From an uncultured Clostridia bacterium (lineage in GTDB: Bacteria; Bacillota; Clostridia; Peptostreptococcales; Anaerovoracaceae), in contig CAKQXD010000001.1 of NCBI GenBank assembly GCA_934281605.1, positions 186,001 to 250,000 of the forward strand: 64,000 nucleotides of DNA. Reading direction: 5' to 3'. Positions 7,960-15,876 of the stretch are shown here, piece after piece. The notes under the pieces were generated by a model that ran no database searches, was not told the DNA's origin, and saw only the letters and a list, made by a program, of their open reading frames with translations. The translations under genes were made by a program, and so were the position numbers. Numbering within the stretch: position 1 is the first letter of the stretch; each line of letters starts with the position of its first letter.

Positions 7960-8397
7960 TTACAGGAAAGGGTGCAGTTGTTTCTCCAGATCTTCTTCTG
8001 CAGCGATCAGCTTACGGGCCGTGTCACGGACGGAAAGGTCGGCGTGATCGTACTGATTCATATATTTATACAGGGTTTTCGTCCCCATATCGCAGCCGCG
8101 GGTGATGATGTCGGCGGCAGTCTGGTCGCTGTCGTCCATGGACATTTTCATGTTGCCGGTCATCCACGCCATGGCTTTGGTCATCAGGCTGGGATCCTCC
8201 TCATAGCTGCCGTAGCCCTTGATGAGATCCCGCAGTTCGCCCTGCAGACGGCGGTGATCGTTGCGGGATGCGGTCACGATCTGTTTGAGCCGATCGTCCT
8301 TGATTCGATCCAGCAGCTGGTCGAAGGTATAAAGCCCCATCTGAACGCCCAGGTCGGTTTCCCGCAGCAGATTCAGCGTATCGGGATGTGTTGTCAT
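7960..8397 (-). CDS. Ferritin-like helical protein (DUF2383-like)
   Basis: A 145-residue mostly helical protein. The pattern of helices, with conserved acidic and His positions (NDHRRLQGELRDL in the second helix, AAEEDLEKQLHPFL at the end), resembles ferritin-like four-helix bundles such as DUF2383. Whether it binds iron cannot be read with confidence. The start was set at the second Met (MTTHPD) because GAGGAGGAAT lies just upstream; the first ATG is part of that ribosome site. It leads the minus-strand unit and is divergent from the ATC-hydrolase-like gene. Confidence 0.5.
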   Translation of the reverse strand: MTTHPDTLNLLRETDLGVQMGLYTFDQLLDRIKDDRLKQIVTASRNDHRRLQGELRDLIKGYGSYEEDPSLMTKAMAWMTGNMKMSMDDSDQTAADIITRGCDMGTKTLYKYMNQYDHADLSVRDTARKLIAAEEDLEKQLHPFL

Positions 8398-8491
8398 GAT
8401 AAAATTCCTCCTCATGTTTTCGTTTTCTGTATAGTTTGCCCGGCTTGCGGGAAGTTATGCGTGGTGGTATACTTTTGGTGGAGGAAATATC

Positions 8492-8935
8492 ATGAAATAC
8501 GATATGACAGCCAGGGTCTACGGGCTGGTATTCCGCAGGATTCAGGAAGAATACAAAGCCATGCTGGAGCGGACGCCTGGCGTGGGCGGCAAGGAGAACA
8601 GCCTGGAAGACGACCTGATAGGCGCCTGCTGGTTCTTTGCACTGGCCAAGGCCGACCCGGACATGAGCCCGGAACGGATGGACGATGTGATCGTCTCCGG
8701 GATCCAGTCGAATTTTATGCAGAAGTCTCATCGAAAAGAGCGGGAAAATGGAACACTGTTTTCCGATAAAGTACAGGACAAAAAGCTGCGGGAGCACACG
8801 GAAGCCTGGCTGCCGTGTCTTTGCAGGATGGACTACGGGACCTACGACATGGTGGGCGCGGAGCTGATCCGCACCAAAACCCTGGCGGCGGGCGACGAAT
8901 GCTGCAATTTTCATGTGATACGGAAGAAAGGATAG
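8492..8935 (+). CDS. L-2-amino-thiazoline-4-carboxylate hydrolase-like protein
   Basis: A 147-residue cytoplasmic protein that matches the pattern of the ATC-hydrolase-like family (PF14196): an N-terminal helical region with LIGACWFFALAK, and a C-terminal end with RTKTLAAGDECCNFHVIRK. The founding enzyme opens the thiazoline ring on the way to cysteine, but most clostridial members are uncharacterised and probably act on other substrates. GGAGG lies seven bases before the ATG. The GNAT gene begins three bases after its stop, so the two form an operon. Confidence 0.6.
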   Translation: MKYDMTARVYGLVFRRIQEEYKAMLERTPGVGGKENSLEDDLIGACWFFALAKADPDMSPERMDDVIVSGIQSNFMQKSHRKERENGTLFSDKVQDKKLREHTEAWLPCLCRMDYGTYDMVGAELIRTKTLAAGDECCNFHVIRKKG

Positions 8936-8938
8936 AGT

Positions 8939-9478
8939 ATGATCGAGCGATTGAGCGAGGCGGATTTTGACCAGATGTTTTCCCTGATGGAGCGCAGCTT
9001 CCCGGAGGACGAGCGGCGGGATTATAACGGTCAGCGTGAGCTTCTGGCGGAACCGGCCTACAACCTTTATGCAAAGAGATCGCCGGAGGCTTCTGGTCTG
9101 CAGGCGTTTCTGGCTCTCTGGGAGCTGGGCGATATGGCCTACATCGAGCACTTTGCAGTAGACCCGGACTGCCGCAACGGCGGACTGGGCGGAAAGATCC
9201 TGCAGAAGGTGATCGAGAAAACGGATATGCGGATCTGTCTGGAGGTGGAACCGCCGGAGACGGAGCTGGCTCGCAGGCGCATCGGATTTTATGAACGGAA
9301 CGGCTTTTCTTACAATGACCATTTCTATATGCAGCCGCCCATCGCGGAGGGACGGAATGCGATCCCGCTGCGGCTCATGACCACGGGAGGCCCGCTGGAC
9401 GAGGCGGAGTTTTCAACGGTGCGGGATCTGCTGTACGAGAAAGTATATGGCGTTTCAGAGGACTGGAGCTGGAAATAA
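8939..9478 (+). CDS. GNAT-family N-acetyltransferase
   Basis: A 179-residue acetyltransferase. The core shows beta strand 4 (MAYIEHFAVDPDCRNGGLGGKIL), in which the acetyl-CoA loop RNGGLGG corresponds to the Q/RxxGxG/A motif, and the C-terminal FYERNGF strand typical of the family. A C-terminal extension of about 45 residues is not part of the standard fold. The gene follows the ATC-hydrolase-like gene by three bases and is closed by a strong terminator. The acceptor substrate is unknown. Confidence 0.85.
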   Translation: MIERLSEADFDQMFSLMERSFPEDERRDYNGQRELLAEPAYNLYAKRSPEASGLQAFLALWELGDMAYIEHFAVDPDCRNGGLGGKILQKVIEKTDMRICLEVEPPETELARRRIGFYERNGFSYNDHFYMQPPIAEGRNAIPLRLMTTGGPLDEAEFSTVRDLLYEKVYGVSEDWSWK

Positions 9479-9496
9479 AGAAAACAAAGAAATCAC

Positions 9497-9525
9497 AAAA
9501 AAGCTGCCGAACGGGCAGCTTTTTT
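9497..9525. terminator. Bidirectional intrinsic terminator
   Basis: GCTGCC/GGCAGC (9503-9508 and 9514-9519) is flanked by A6 on the left and T6 on the right, so it can stop transcription in both directions: the GNAT operon from the left and any RNA from the noncoding element on the right. Confidence 0.9.
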
Positions 9526-9730
9526 GCGGTATGTTCGCCAGGTGGAGAGCACCTGTGTCTTTTGGAGGAGAGGGACGCCGGCTTCGCGTGGGATCGCAGG
9601 ATCCCGGGTAGCAGGTATGAGGCTGGGTAATGCTCGAAGCCGGACGGCCTCCGATGTTTATTTCATGTAGTCTGTCGATTGTAGTTGCGGGGAATGTTTC
9701 CCTGCACCCATAGAATACTGCGAATTCCGC
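9526..9730. ncRNA. Candidate structured RNA, class and strand unknown
   Basis: This 200-bp gap has no frame of note but many matched helices. Outer helix: GCGG-TTCGC (9526-9538) with GCGAA-CCGC (9720-9730). Hairpin CAGGTG/CACCTG (9539-9555). Long arm: GGAGG (9564-9568) with CCTCC (9648-9652) and CCGGCTTCG (9578-9586) with CGAAGCCGG (9635-9643), capped by GGATC/GATCC. A further hairpin GCGGGGA/TCCCTGC near 9687-9705. Together they form a multi-branched fold. It matches no riboswitch I can name. A minus-strand RNA would end on the bidirectional terminator at 9497-9525. Confidence 0.5.
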
Positions 9731-9815
9731 GTTGTGTCACAGTTTAAGTGAGTGTTTTAAATGGATTTAAAACGGGTTTTAGTACTTTTAAGAGTTGTTT
9801 TATTATTTTTTGAAC

Positions 9816-9844
9816 TTGACATTTATTGAATATTATTATAAAGT
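9816..9844 (+). promoter_or_regulatory. Promoter of the amino acid ABC transporter operon
   Basis: TTGACA (9816-9821), 17 bp, TAAAGT (9839-9844), in an AT-rich stretch. An upstream 8-bp AT hairpin GTTTTAAA/TTTAAAAC lies at 9754-9773. Confidence 0.65.
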
Positions 9845-9919
9845 AGTGATAAAGTAACAGTTTAGTGAGCTAAAGCAACAAAACGCTGACGCACACAAGG
9901 AACGTAACGGAGGATGGTT

Positions 9920-10732
9920 ATGAAGAAGAAATTATTATGCGCTGCCATGATTATGATCATGGTTCTGGGCACGCTGGTGATGACAGGATGCGGTGGAAGT
10001 TCCGATAAGAGCGCTGACAAGGATACGCTGGTAGTCGGTCTGGACGATACCTTTGCACCGATGGGATTCCGTGATGAAAACGGAGACCTGGTAGGATTTG
10101 ATATCGATCTGGCAAATGCAGTAGGAGAAGAGCTTGGTATGAAAGTAGAATTCAAGCCGATCGACTGGGATGCCAAGGAGATCGAACTGGAATCCGGCAC
10201 GATCGACTGCGTTTGGAACGGCATGTCCGTAACACCTGAGAGAAAAGAAAGCATGGCGCTGACGGATAAATACCTCAACAACAAGATCGTGCTGATGACG
10301 CTGAAGACTTCCAGCACAGATGTTACGGAAGCTTCTCAGCTGGCAAATCTGAAGATCGGTACTCAGGCGGATTCTGCAGCTCTGGAAATGCTGAAATCCA
10401 ATGAAGCTTATGATTCTTTCAAGGCTAATATCAAGGAATACGACACATACGACACAGCCATCATGGATCTGAAGGCCGGCAGAGTAGACGTGATCGCAGT
10501 TGACCAGGTACTGGGCGAATACACCAACAAGAACCTGGGCGGCGAGATGAAAGAATGCAGCTATGATCTGGGCGATGACTACTATGTTATCGGTTTTGCA
10601 AAGGACAACACAGAACTTCGTGACAAGGTGAACGATGCGATCGGTAAGCTGTACGAGAATGGTGAAGCTGCCAAGATCAGTGAAAACTGGTTCGGTAAGG
10701 ACATCGTAGTGTTTGAACCTCTGGAAGACTAG
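9920..10732 (+). CDS. Amino acid ABC transporter substrate-binding lipoprotein
   Basis: A family-3 solute-binding protein that captures polar amino acids outside the cell. The signal ends in a lipobox VMTGC with lipidated C24, and the mature protein begins with a Ser/Asp linker and then TLVVGLDDTFAPMGFRDENGDLVGFDIDLANAVGEEL cut into the usual lobes (the ligand-contact segments FAPMGF, NGMSVTPER and IGTQADSAA are visible). The second ATG was chosen because GGAGG would touch the first. The gene is separated from the permease by a 130-bp gap with a hairpin that probably lets more binding protein than membrane parts be made. The exact amino acid is not readable. Confidence 0.9.
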   Translation: MKKKLLCAAMIMIMVLGTLVMTGCGGSSDKSADKDTLVVGLDDTFAPMGFRDENGDLVGFDIDLANAVGEELGMKVEFKPIDWDAKEIELESGTIDCVWNGMSVTPERKESMALTDKYLNNKIVLMTLKTSSTDVTEASQLANLKIGTQADSAALEMLKSNEAYDSFKANIKEYDTYDTAIMDLKAGRVDVIAVDQVLGEYTNKNLGGEMKECSYDLGDDYYVIGFAKDNTELRDKVNDAIGKLYENGEAAKISENWFGKDIVVFEPLED

Positions 10733-10804
10733 GGAAAATGCGGCGCATGCCGCTTTGCAGAAAGAAGAAAGTCGGCATTGCCGACGGTATGAAAAAGTAC
10801 ATCG

Positions 10805-10832
10805 GTTGGGCAGGATACACTGCCCAACTTTT
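10805..10832 (+). terminator. Intercistronic hairpin between binding protein and permease
   Basis: GTTGGGCA/TGCCCAAC (10805-10812 and 10821-10828) followed by only TTTT. Likely a partial terminator that sets the ratio of binding protein to permease. Confidence 0.65.
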
Positions 10833-10862
10833 GACGTTGTAACAAGGTGAAAGGATAGGATC

Positions 10863-11522
10863 ATGGATAAGATAATGGAATTTCTGCCCTTTATGCTGGA
10901 GGGAACGGTTCTTACGGTAGAGCTGTTTGTGCTGACGCTGATATTGTCGCTGCCACTGGGGCTTCCGATCGCGCTGGGCAGTAACAGCCGCATAAAACCT
11001 CTGAGCTGGCTCTGCAAAATTTACGTATGGATTTTCCGGGGAACTCCGCTGCTGCTGCAGTTGTTTTTCTTCTACTTCTTCTTCCCGCTGGTGCTGAATA
11101 TTCAGATGAATGTATTTTTCACCGTTGTGCTGACTTACGTGCTCAACTATGCAGCGTACTTTGCAGAAATCTACCGGGGCGGCATCAACAGTATCGACCG
11201 GGGACAGTATGAAGCAGCCTTCGCACTGGGGATTTCCAGGCGGCAGACCATGACGGACATCGTAATGCCGCAGACTATGAAGGCGATCCTGCCGCCGGTA
11301 GTAAACGAAGCGGTAACGCTGGTCAAAGATACGGCACTTGCATCTACATTGCCGGTCATCGATCTGATGAAGGCTACAAACAGTGCGGTAAATCGGACGA
11401 CGGATATGACACCGTTTTTCTTTGCCGCGATCATTTATCTGATCATGACTTTTGTTCTGACCATTATTTCAGGACGTCTGGAAAAATATTTCTCTCGGTA
11501 TGATGCGAAGGAGGAAGACTGA
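10863..11522 (+). CDS. Amino acid ABC transporter permease
   Basis: A 219-residue inner-membrane subunit of the HisM/GlnP type, with about five membrane spans. The family start MLEGTVLTVELFVLTLILSL split, the WIFRGTPLLLQLFF motif and the coupling-loop EAA motif EAAFALGISRRQTMTDIVMPQ are present. It forms a homodimeric channel served by the next gene. The stop codon overlaps the ATPase start by a single base (TGATG), so the two are translationally coupled. RBS AAAGGATAG lies upstream. Confidence 0.92.
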   Translation: MDKIMEFLPFMLEGTVLTVELFVLTLILSLPLGLPIALGSNSRIKPLSWLCKIYVWIFRGTPLLLQLFFFYFFFPLVLNIQMNVFFTVVLTYVLNYAAYFAEIYRGGINSIDRGQYEAAFALGISRRQTMTDIVMPQTMKAILPPVVNEAVTLVKDTALASTLPVIDLMKATNSAVNRTTDMTPFFFAAIIYLIMTFVLTIISGRLEKYFSRYDAKEED

Positions 11523-12220
11523 TGAGCGGAAAAGTAATTTTGGAAATGAAGGATATCGTCAAGGATTACTCCGGATTCAAAGCGGTGGATCATGTGGACT
11601 TTTCGCTGCATAAAGGTGAGATCGTGGCAATCATCGGACCGTCAGGGTCGGGAAAAAGTACGCTGCTGCGGTGCATCAACGGGCTCAATACTATCACCTC
11701 CGGCGAGATCGACCTGGAAGGGGAGACGGGTATGGTGTTCCAGCACTTCAATCTTTTTCCTCATATGACGTGTCTTGAAAATATCACATATGCGCCCATC
11801 AAAGTGAAGAAGATCTCGAAGGAACAGGCTGTGGCTCGTGCAAAGGAACTTTTGAAGATGGTCGGGCTGGAATCGAAGGCCGATGTGTATCCGGCTCATA
11901 TTTCCGGAGGACAGAAGCAGCGTGTGGCGATCGCGCGGGCACTGGCGATGGATCCGGATGTTATGCTCTTTGACGAACCGACTTCAGCGCTGGATCCTGA
12001 GATCACCGGCGAAGTTTTGAACGTAATGAAGCAGCTGGCGGAAAAGCATACCACCATGATCGTGGTAACTCACGAGATGGGATTTGCCAAGGAAGTGGCG
12101 GATCGTGTCGTGTTTATGTCTGATGGAAAGATCGTGGAAGAGGGCGACCCGACGGAGCTGTTTGAGCATCCGAAAAGCGAGCGACTGGTGTCGTTTCTGG
12201 GCTCCATGCTGCGAGCGTAA
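11522..12220 (+). CDS. glnQ: Amino acid ABC transporter ATP-binding protein (GlnQ-like)
   Basis: A 232-residue ATPase that powers the importer. It has Walker A GPSGSGKST, the Q-loop VFQHFNLFPH, signature ISGGQKQR (Ile in place of the usual Leu, common in this group), Walker B VMLFDEPTSALDPE and the H-loop VTHE. The segment between Walker A and the Q-loop is shorter than in most GlnQ proteins because the second strand region after LEGE is trimmed. It is the last gene of the operon and is followed by a terminator shared with the converging MFS gene. The gene symbol is by family, not by proven substrate. Confidence 0.9.
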   Translation: MSGKVILEMKDIVKDYSGFKAVDHVDFSLHKGEIVAIIGPSGSGKSTLLRCINGLNTITSGEIDLEGETGMVFQHFNLFPHMTCLENITYAPIKVKKISKEQAVARAKELLKMVGLESKADVYPAHISGGQKQRVAIARALAMDPDVMLFDEPTSALDPEITGEVLNVMKQLAEKHTTMIVVTHEMGFAKEVADRVVFMSDGKIVEEGDPTELFEHPKSERLVSFLGSMLRA

Positions 12221-12294
12221 GGCTGGCTGCCAGGCAGCGCTGAAACGGAGAAGAAATGCCGGGCGGAGGCTTTGCAGGAAATATAGGTATAGAA

Positions 12295-12346
12295 AAAACA
12301 GGTATCCCTGTGGTGAGAGATTCACGCAGGAGTACCTGTTTTCTGT
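12295..12346. terminator. Terminator between converging ABC and MFS genes
   Basis: AAAACAGGTA/TACCTGTTTT (12295-12304, 12333-12342), with T-rich sequence on the right and A-rich sequence on the left, so it may act in both directions. The 28-nt loop is long. Confidence 0.7.
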
Positions 12347-12367
12347 TTGTAAGATGATAGGCGGGGA

Positions 12368-13789
12368 TCAGCGGCTTTCCAGTGCGCCTGATGGAAGCCT
12401 GCGTGCCTGGCTGTAGAATACGCTGGAGGAGCACCCCAGCATCAGGATCGCCAGAGCAGCCAGCAGGAAAAAAGCGTGGATGGTGCCTGTGGTGGTCCCG
12501 GCGACCATGGTGTGCGCGGAAGTCTGTGAGGAAGCCACGATGGTGGAGCAGACTGCCGTTCCGATGGCGCCTGCCAGCTGCTGCACCGTGTTGATGACTG
12601 CGTTGCCGTCGCTAGTCAGTTCCTGGGGCAGGGAGCTGAGTCCGTTAGTCATGGTAGTCCCCACGGAGAATCCCTGTCCCAGAGCGAAGAAAATATAGAA
12701 TCCGGCGATCATGAGAAGCCCGCTTTTCCCGAGAAAGAGGGTAAAGCAGATTGCGGATATGATCACAGAAAAATTGCCTGTGAGGATCGGTTTCTTTGCG
12801 CCGATACGGTCTAAAAGCTTGCCGCTGAACGGCGACAGTGCCGCCCCGATAATACATCCTGGAAGGAGCAGACAGCCAGAAATAAATGGGTTTTCGCCGG
12901 AAACCAGCTGAGCATAGTTGGGAATGAGGAATCCCATGCCCAGGCAGATGAACTGGATCAGCAGGATCGCCAGCACACTGAGTGTGAAAGGTGTGCAGCG
13001 CAGTACCTGCACGCGGATCAACGGGGATCTGCTGCAAAGGCTGCTCCGGTAGAACAGAGCGAGGGTAGCTGCGCTGACTGCTAGCAGAAGCAGCACGGGA
13101 AGGCTGATCCAGCCGCAGGATGATGCCAGGTTGATGCCGAAGATCATCGCTGCAAAGCCGATGACCAGAAGCAGGTAATCTTTCACGTCAAAGGTCAGCT
13201 TTTGTGTCGAGGAAACCTGGCGGATGCTGGTGAGCCCAAAGAGCAGTGAGAGGATCAGTAATGGCAGAAGTACCACGAAGATCATACGCCAGCCCAGCAG
13301 GTTGACGATCATGCCGCCTAAAGACGGACCGACGGCAGGGGCTACTGCTGTGATCAGGGATGCGATCCCCATCATGACGCCCATTTTATCATAAGGAGCC
13401 TGTTCCAGCACGATGTTGAACATCAGGGGCAGAGCGATACCGGTACCGACTCCCTGGATCAGCCGTCCCATCAGCAGGAGGGCAAACGTGGGAGCGGAAG
13501 CGCACAGTATCGTCCCTGTGATAAACAGGATGTTGGCTGTTAAAAACAGAGTTTTGGTGCGGAACCGGCGTTTCAGCCAGGAGGATGCCGGGATGATGAC
13601 GGATAGGATCAGCAAGTATCCGGTGGTGATCCACTGGACGGTGGATGTTCCTACCTGAAACTCTTTCATCAGGGTCGGGAAGGTAACGTTCATGGCGGTT
13701 TCCACCACAACACCGGAGAAGGACATGATGCCTGCGGCGATGATGGAAAGTATTAGTTTACGGTCTATTTTTCTTTCAAATTCAGTCAT
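12368..13789 (-). CDS. MFS multidrug efflux transporter, DHA2 (EmrB/QacA) family
   Basis: A 473-residue integral membrane protein with about 14 predicted spans. Motifs of proton-driven drug exporters are visible: the motif D1-like ETAMNVTFPTL in span 1, WITTGYLL in span 2, GRLIQGVGTGIALPL (motif B) in span 4 and AVGPSLGGMIV (motif C) in span 5. The Asp usually found in motif D1 of span 1 (D-x-T-I-V-N-V-A-L) is replaced by Glu. It lies 63 bases behind a MarR-type gene on the same strand, so it is probably controlled by it. Drug range unknown. Confidence 0.9.
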   Translation of the reverse strand: MTEFERKIDRKLILSIIAAGIMSFSGVVVETAMNVTFPTLMKEFQVGTSTVQWITTGYLLILSVIIPASSWLKRRFRTKTLFLTANILFITGTILCASAPTFALLLMGRLIQGVGTGIALPLMFNIVLEQAPYDKMGVMMGIASLITAVAPAVGPSLGGMIVNLLGWRMIFVVLLPLLILSLLFGLTSIRQVSSTQKLTFDVKDYLLLVIGFAAMIFGINLASSCGWISLPVLLLLAVSAATLALFYRSSLCSRSPLIRVQVLRCTPFTLSVLAILLIQFICLGMGFLIPNYAQLVSGENPFISGCLLLPGCIIGAALSPFSGKLLDRIGAKKPILTGNFSVIISAICFTLFLGKSGLLMIAGFYIFFALGQGFSVGTTMTNGLSSLPQELTSDGNAVINTVQQLAGAIGTAVCSTIVASSQTSAHTMVAGTTTGTIHAFFLLAALAILMLGCSSSVFYSQARRLPSGALESR

Positions 13790-13852
13790 TATTATATGTA
13801 TTCCTTTCGTGAAGAACCGCCCGGCCTTGACAGCGGGGCGGCGTCGTTGTTG

Positions 13853-14398
13853 TTATGGTTTTGGTGGATGATTGTCCTGGAGGATTTCCTGTACGCGGAA
13901 GATCGTGCGAACGGTCGTCTCGAAATCTTCTTGCGGAATTTCTCCGAGAACCTTACTAAGCCAGGTGTGATACTGGAGGCAGTAAAAGTCGTAGTATTCT
14001 TCCCCCAGAGGAGTCAGCTGCAGCCAGATGATTCGCTTGTCGCAGGTATCGGGAGTCTTGGTGAGGGCTCCGTGGGATTTCAGCTCGCGGATCAGTTTTG
14101 TCACGCTGGGACGGGTGCCGCCCAGGAAATCGCTGACGTCGCTGATCTTGACCCGGGATTCCGGTATTGAGTCAGGCGAATCGGAAGCGGATTCGACTTC
14201 AGCCTTAATATGTGGAGCGGAATCCGCGGGCGGATTGGCTCCTGCCGGAAGGTCCTGCTCTGTTTGCAGCTCATGAATTGCCTGCAGCGCCTTGATATGG
14301 CGCGGGGAAAGTCCCTTTGGCAGCTCTGGGAACGCAGCGATGATATGGGAAACCTCGTGACATGCATCGAGGAAATTACGTACTTCTTGTAAAGTCAT
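13853..14398 (-). CDS. MarR-family regulator with internal acidic insert
   Basis: A 181-residue winged-helix protein. The DNA-binding part is VKISDVSDFLGGTRPSVTKLIRELKSHGALTK followed by the wing DKRIIWLQLTPLGEEYY, here cited in parts. Between the dimerisation helices and the winged helix there is an insert of about 35 residues rich in Glu, Ala, Ser and Pro (near 45-80), which is not usual in the family. It probably represses itself and the downstream efflux pump. Palindromes that could be its operators lie 40-80 bases upstream of the start. Confidence 0.85.
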   Translation of the reverse strand: MTLQEVRNFLDACHEVSHIIAAFPELPKGLSPRHIKALQAIHELQTEQDLPAGANPPADSAPHIKAEVESASDSPDSIPESRVKISDVSDFLGGTRPSVTKLIRELKSHGALTKTPDTCDKRIIWLQLTPLGEEYYDFYCLQYHTWLSKVLGEIPQEDFETTVRTIFRVQEILQDNHPPKP

Positions 14399-14436
14399 GA
14401 GAACACTCCTTATGGTTATAATGTTGTATTATCTAT

Positions 14437-14476
14437 GCATTATTTATAATGCGGCACTATTATTATCTATAATAAT
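14437..14476. promoter_or_regulatory. Two AT-rich palindromes, likely MarR operators
   Basis: GCATTATTTATAATGC (14437-14452) is a perfect 7+7 palindrome with a 2-bp centre; ATTATTATCTATAATAAT (14459-14476) is a perfect 7+7 palindrome with a 4-bp centre. Both lie just upstream of marR. Binding is inferred from position. Confidence 0.5.
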
Positions 14477-14587
14477 TATCAATAGTAATTATATGCTTTG
14501 GGCGGGAAATGTCAAGAGGAAGATGGGGAGAAAGTATGGGCTTTTGTCCGCGGATAATTAAATATTAGAATTTAAACAGAAAATTTC

Positions 14588-14616
14588 TTGACACTCACCA
14601 CCCCTATGGATATAAT
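14588..14616 (+). promoter_or_regulatory. Promoter of the pyr operon
   Basis: Exact consensus TTGACA (14588-14593) and TATAAT (14611-14616) with a 17-bp spacer. The leader to pyrC is only about 40 nt, too short for a PyrR attenuator. Confidence 0.9.
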
Positions 14617-14664
14617 TAAAAGGATGTAAACATACAAATAAATGACGAATCAATGGAGAGATTT

Positions 14665-15876
14665 ATGAGAGATACTTGGAACGCAGCAATCAAAATTTCA
14701 GATATCAGAACGGAAGACAGAGAGCGATTCGCTTCTCTCGGTATTGACTTTTCTTCTTTTTCTAATTGTTATATATTACCCGGTTTTACAGATGTGCATG
14801 TACATTTGAGAGAACCGGGTTTTTTATATAAGGAGACGATCGAGACCGGGACGATGGCGGCAGCGGCAGGTGGATTTACCGACATTTTTTCCATGCCGAA
14901 CCTGGATCCGTGCCCGGACAGCAGGGAGCATTTACAAGTCCAGCTGGAGGCTATTAAAAAAGATGCAAAGGTTCACGTTTATCCTTACGGCGCTATCACG
15001 GTAGGTGAGAAGGGCGAGCAGCTGGCAGATCTGGAAGAGCTGGCGCCGGACGTGATCGCTTTTACCGATGATGGAAAGGGCGTTGCCAGCGACGACTACA
15101 TGCGGCAGGCTATGAAACAGGCCAAAGCATTAGGCAAGATCATCGTGGCTCACTGTGAAGACGAATCCTATCCTAAAGACAGTTCGGAAAGCGAGTGGAA
15201 GCAGCTGGAACGGGACATCAAACTGGTGAGAGAAACGGGATGCAGTTATCACGTCTGCCACATTTCTACGAAGGAATCGGTAGAATTAGTGCGAAGCGCC
15301 AAGGCGGAAGGCCTGGACATCACCTGCGAGACAGCGCCTCATTACCTTGTCCTTTCCAGAGACGATATCGAAGCTCACGGCAGATTCAAGATGAACCCGC
15401 CGATCAAGGGAGAAGAAGATAAAGCCGCATTGCTGGGAGCTTTGCGGGATGGAACCATCGACATGATCGCGACGGATCATGCGCCTCACAGCGCAGAGGA
15501 AAAAGCAAAGGGCTTTGCAGGAAGCGCCTTCGGGATCGTCGGCATGGAAACGGCATTCCCGGTGCTTTACACACACCTGGTAGCGAAAGGCAAGCTGACG
15601 CTGCAGGAGCTGGTGAGACTGCTGGATACCAATCCGAGAAAACGGTTCGGTCTGCCGGTGAATCGCCACGGCTTAAAGGAAGAGCTGGAGAAGGAAAAGC
15701 CGAGTTTTGCAGTCTGGGATCTGGAACAGACATACACCATCGATCCGGCAAAATTCCAGTCCAAGGGCAGAAGCTGTCCGTTTGAAGGCTGGAACGTTCG
15801 CGGCAGGTGTCTGCTGACGGTGATGGACGGCAGAGCGATCTGGAATGCGGTAAATGCAGGAAAGGAGAATCGATGA
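14665..15876 (+). CDS. pyrC: Dihydroorotase
   Basis: A 403-residue zinc amidohydrolase that closes carbamoyl-aspartate to dihydroorotate. Metal ligands are in DVHVHLREPG near residue 45; later ligands are VHVYPYG, the HCED and YHVCHIS segments, and ATDHAPHS. The second ATG was chosen because GGAG lies six bases before it and nothing suitable precedes the first. The part before the metal motif is short and atypical in composition (FSSFSNCY), and its DNA carries a U-rich tract and a terminator-like hairpin (separate entry). It is the first gene of a seven-gene pyrimidine operon; its stop overlaps the pyrK start. Confidence 0.93.
   Translation: MRDTWNAAIKISDIRTEDRERFASLGIDFSSFSNCYILPGFTDVHVHLREPGFLYKETIETGTMAAAAGGFTDIFSMPNLDPCPDSREHLQVQLEAIKKDAKVHVYPYGAITVGEKGEQLADLEELAPDVIAFTDDGKGVASDDYMRQAMKQAKALGKIIVAHCEDESYPKDSSESEWKQLERDIKLVRETGCSYHVCHISTKESVELVRSAKAEGLDITCETAPHYLVLSRDDIEAHGRFKMNPPIKGEEDKAALLGALRDGTIDMIATDHAPHSAEEKAKGFAGSAFGIVGMETAFPVLYTHLVAKGKLTLQELVRLLDTNPRKRFGLPVNRHGLKEELEKEKPSFAVWDLEQTYTIDPAKFQSKGRSCPFEGWNVRGRCLLTVMDGRAIWNAVNAGKENR
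14742..14825 (+). promoter_or_regulatory. Putative attenuator inside the pyrC coding sequence
   Basis: Codons about 27-53 of pyrC contain a U-rich stretch (14742-14777), then a perfect 8-bp stem ACCCGGTT/AACCGGGT (14778-14785, 14813-14820) ending in T6. This is a proper intrinsic terminator in form, placed roughly 200 nt after the promoter. The order translated U-rich tract, then hairpin, then T run is that of the E. coli pyrBI UTP-sensitive attenuator, but here the translated part would be PyrC itself. Function is inferred; conserved protein residues (LPGF, REPGF) also constrain the arms. Confidence 0.5.

Noticed and set aside
9526..9730. TPP, SAM, lysine or T-box leader for the amino acid transporter
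   Set aside because: Core signature strings for these classes are absent; one CTGGGTAATGC string recalls TPP but the rest of the aptamer is missing, and a separate promoter lies downstream.
14617..14664. PyrR-binding attenuator
   Set aside because: The leader is only about 40 nt, with no PyrR loop and no anti-antiterminator; pyrR is not in the operon.
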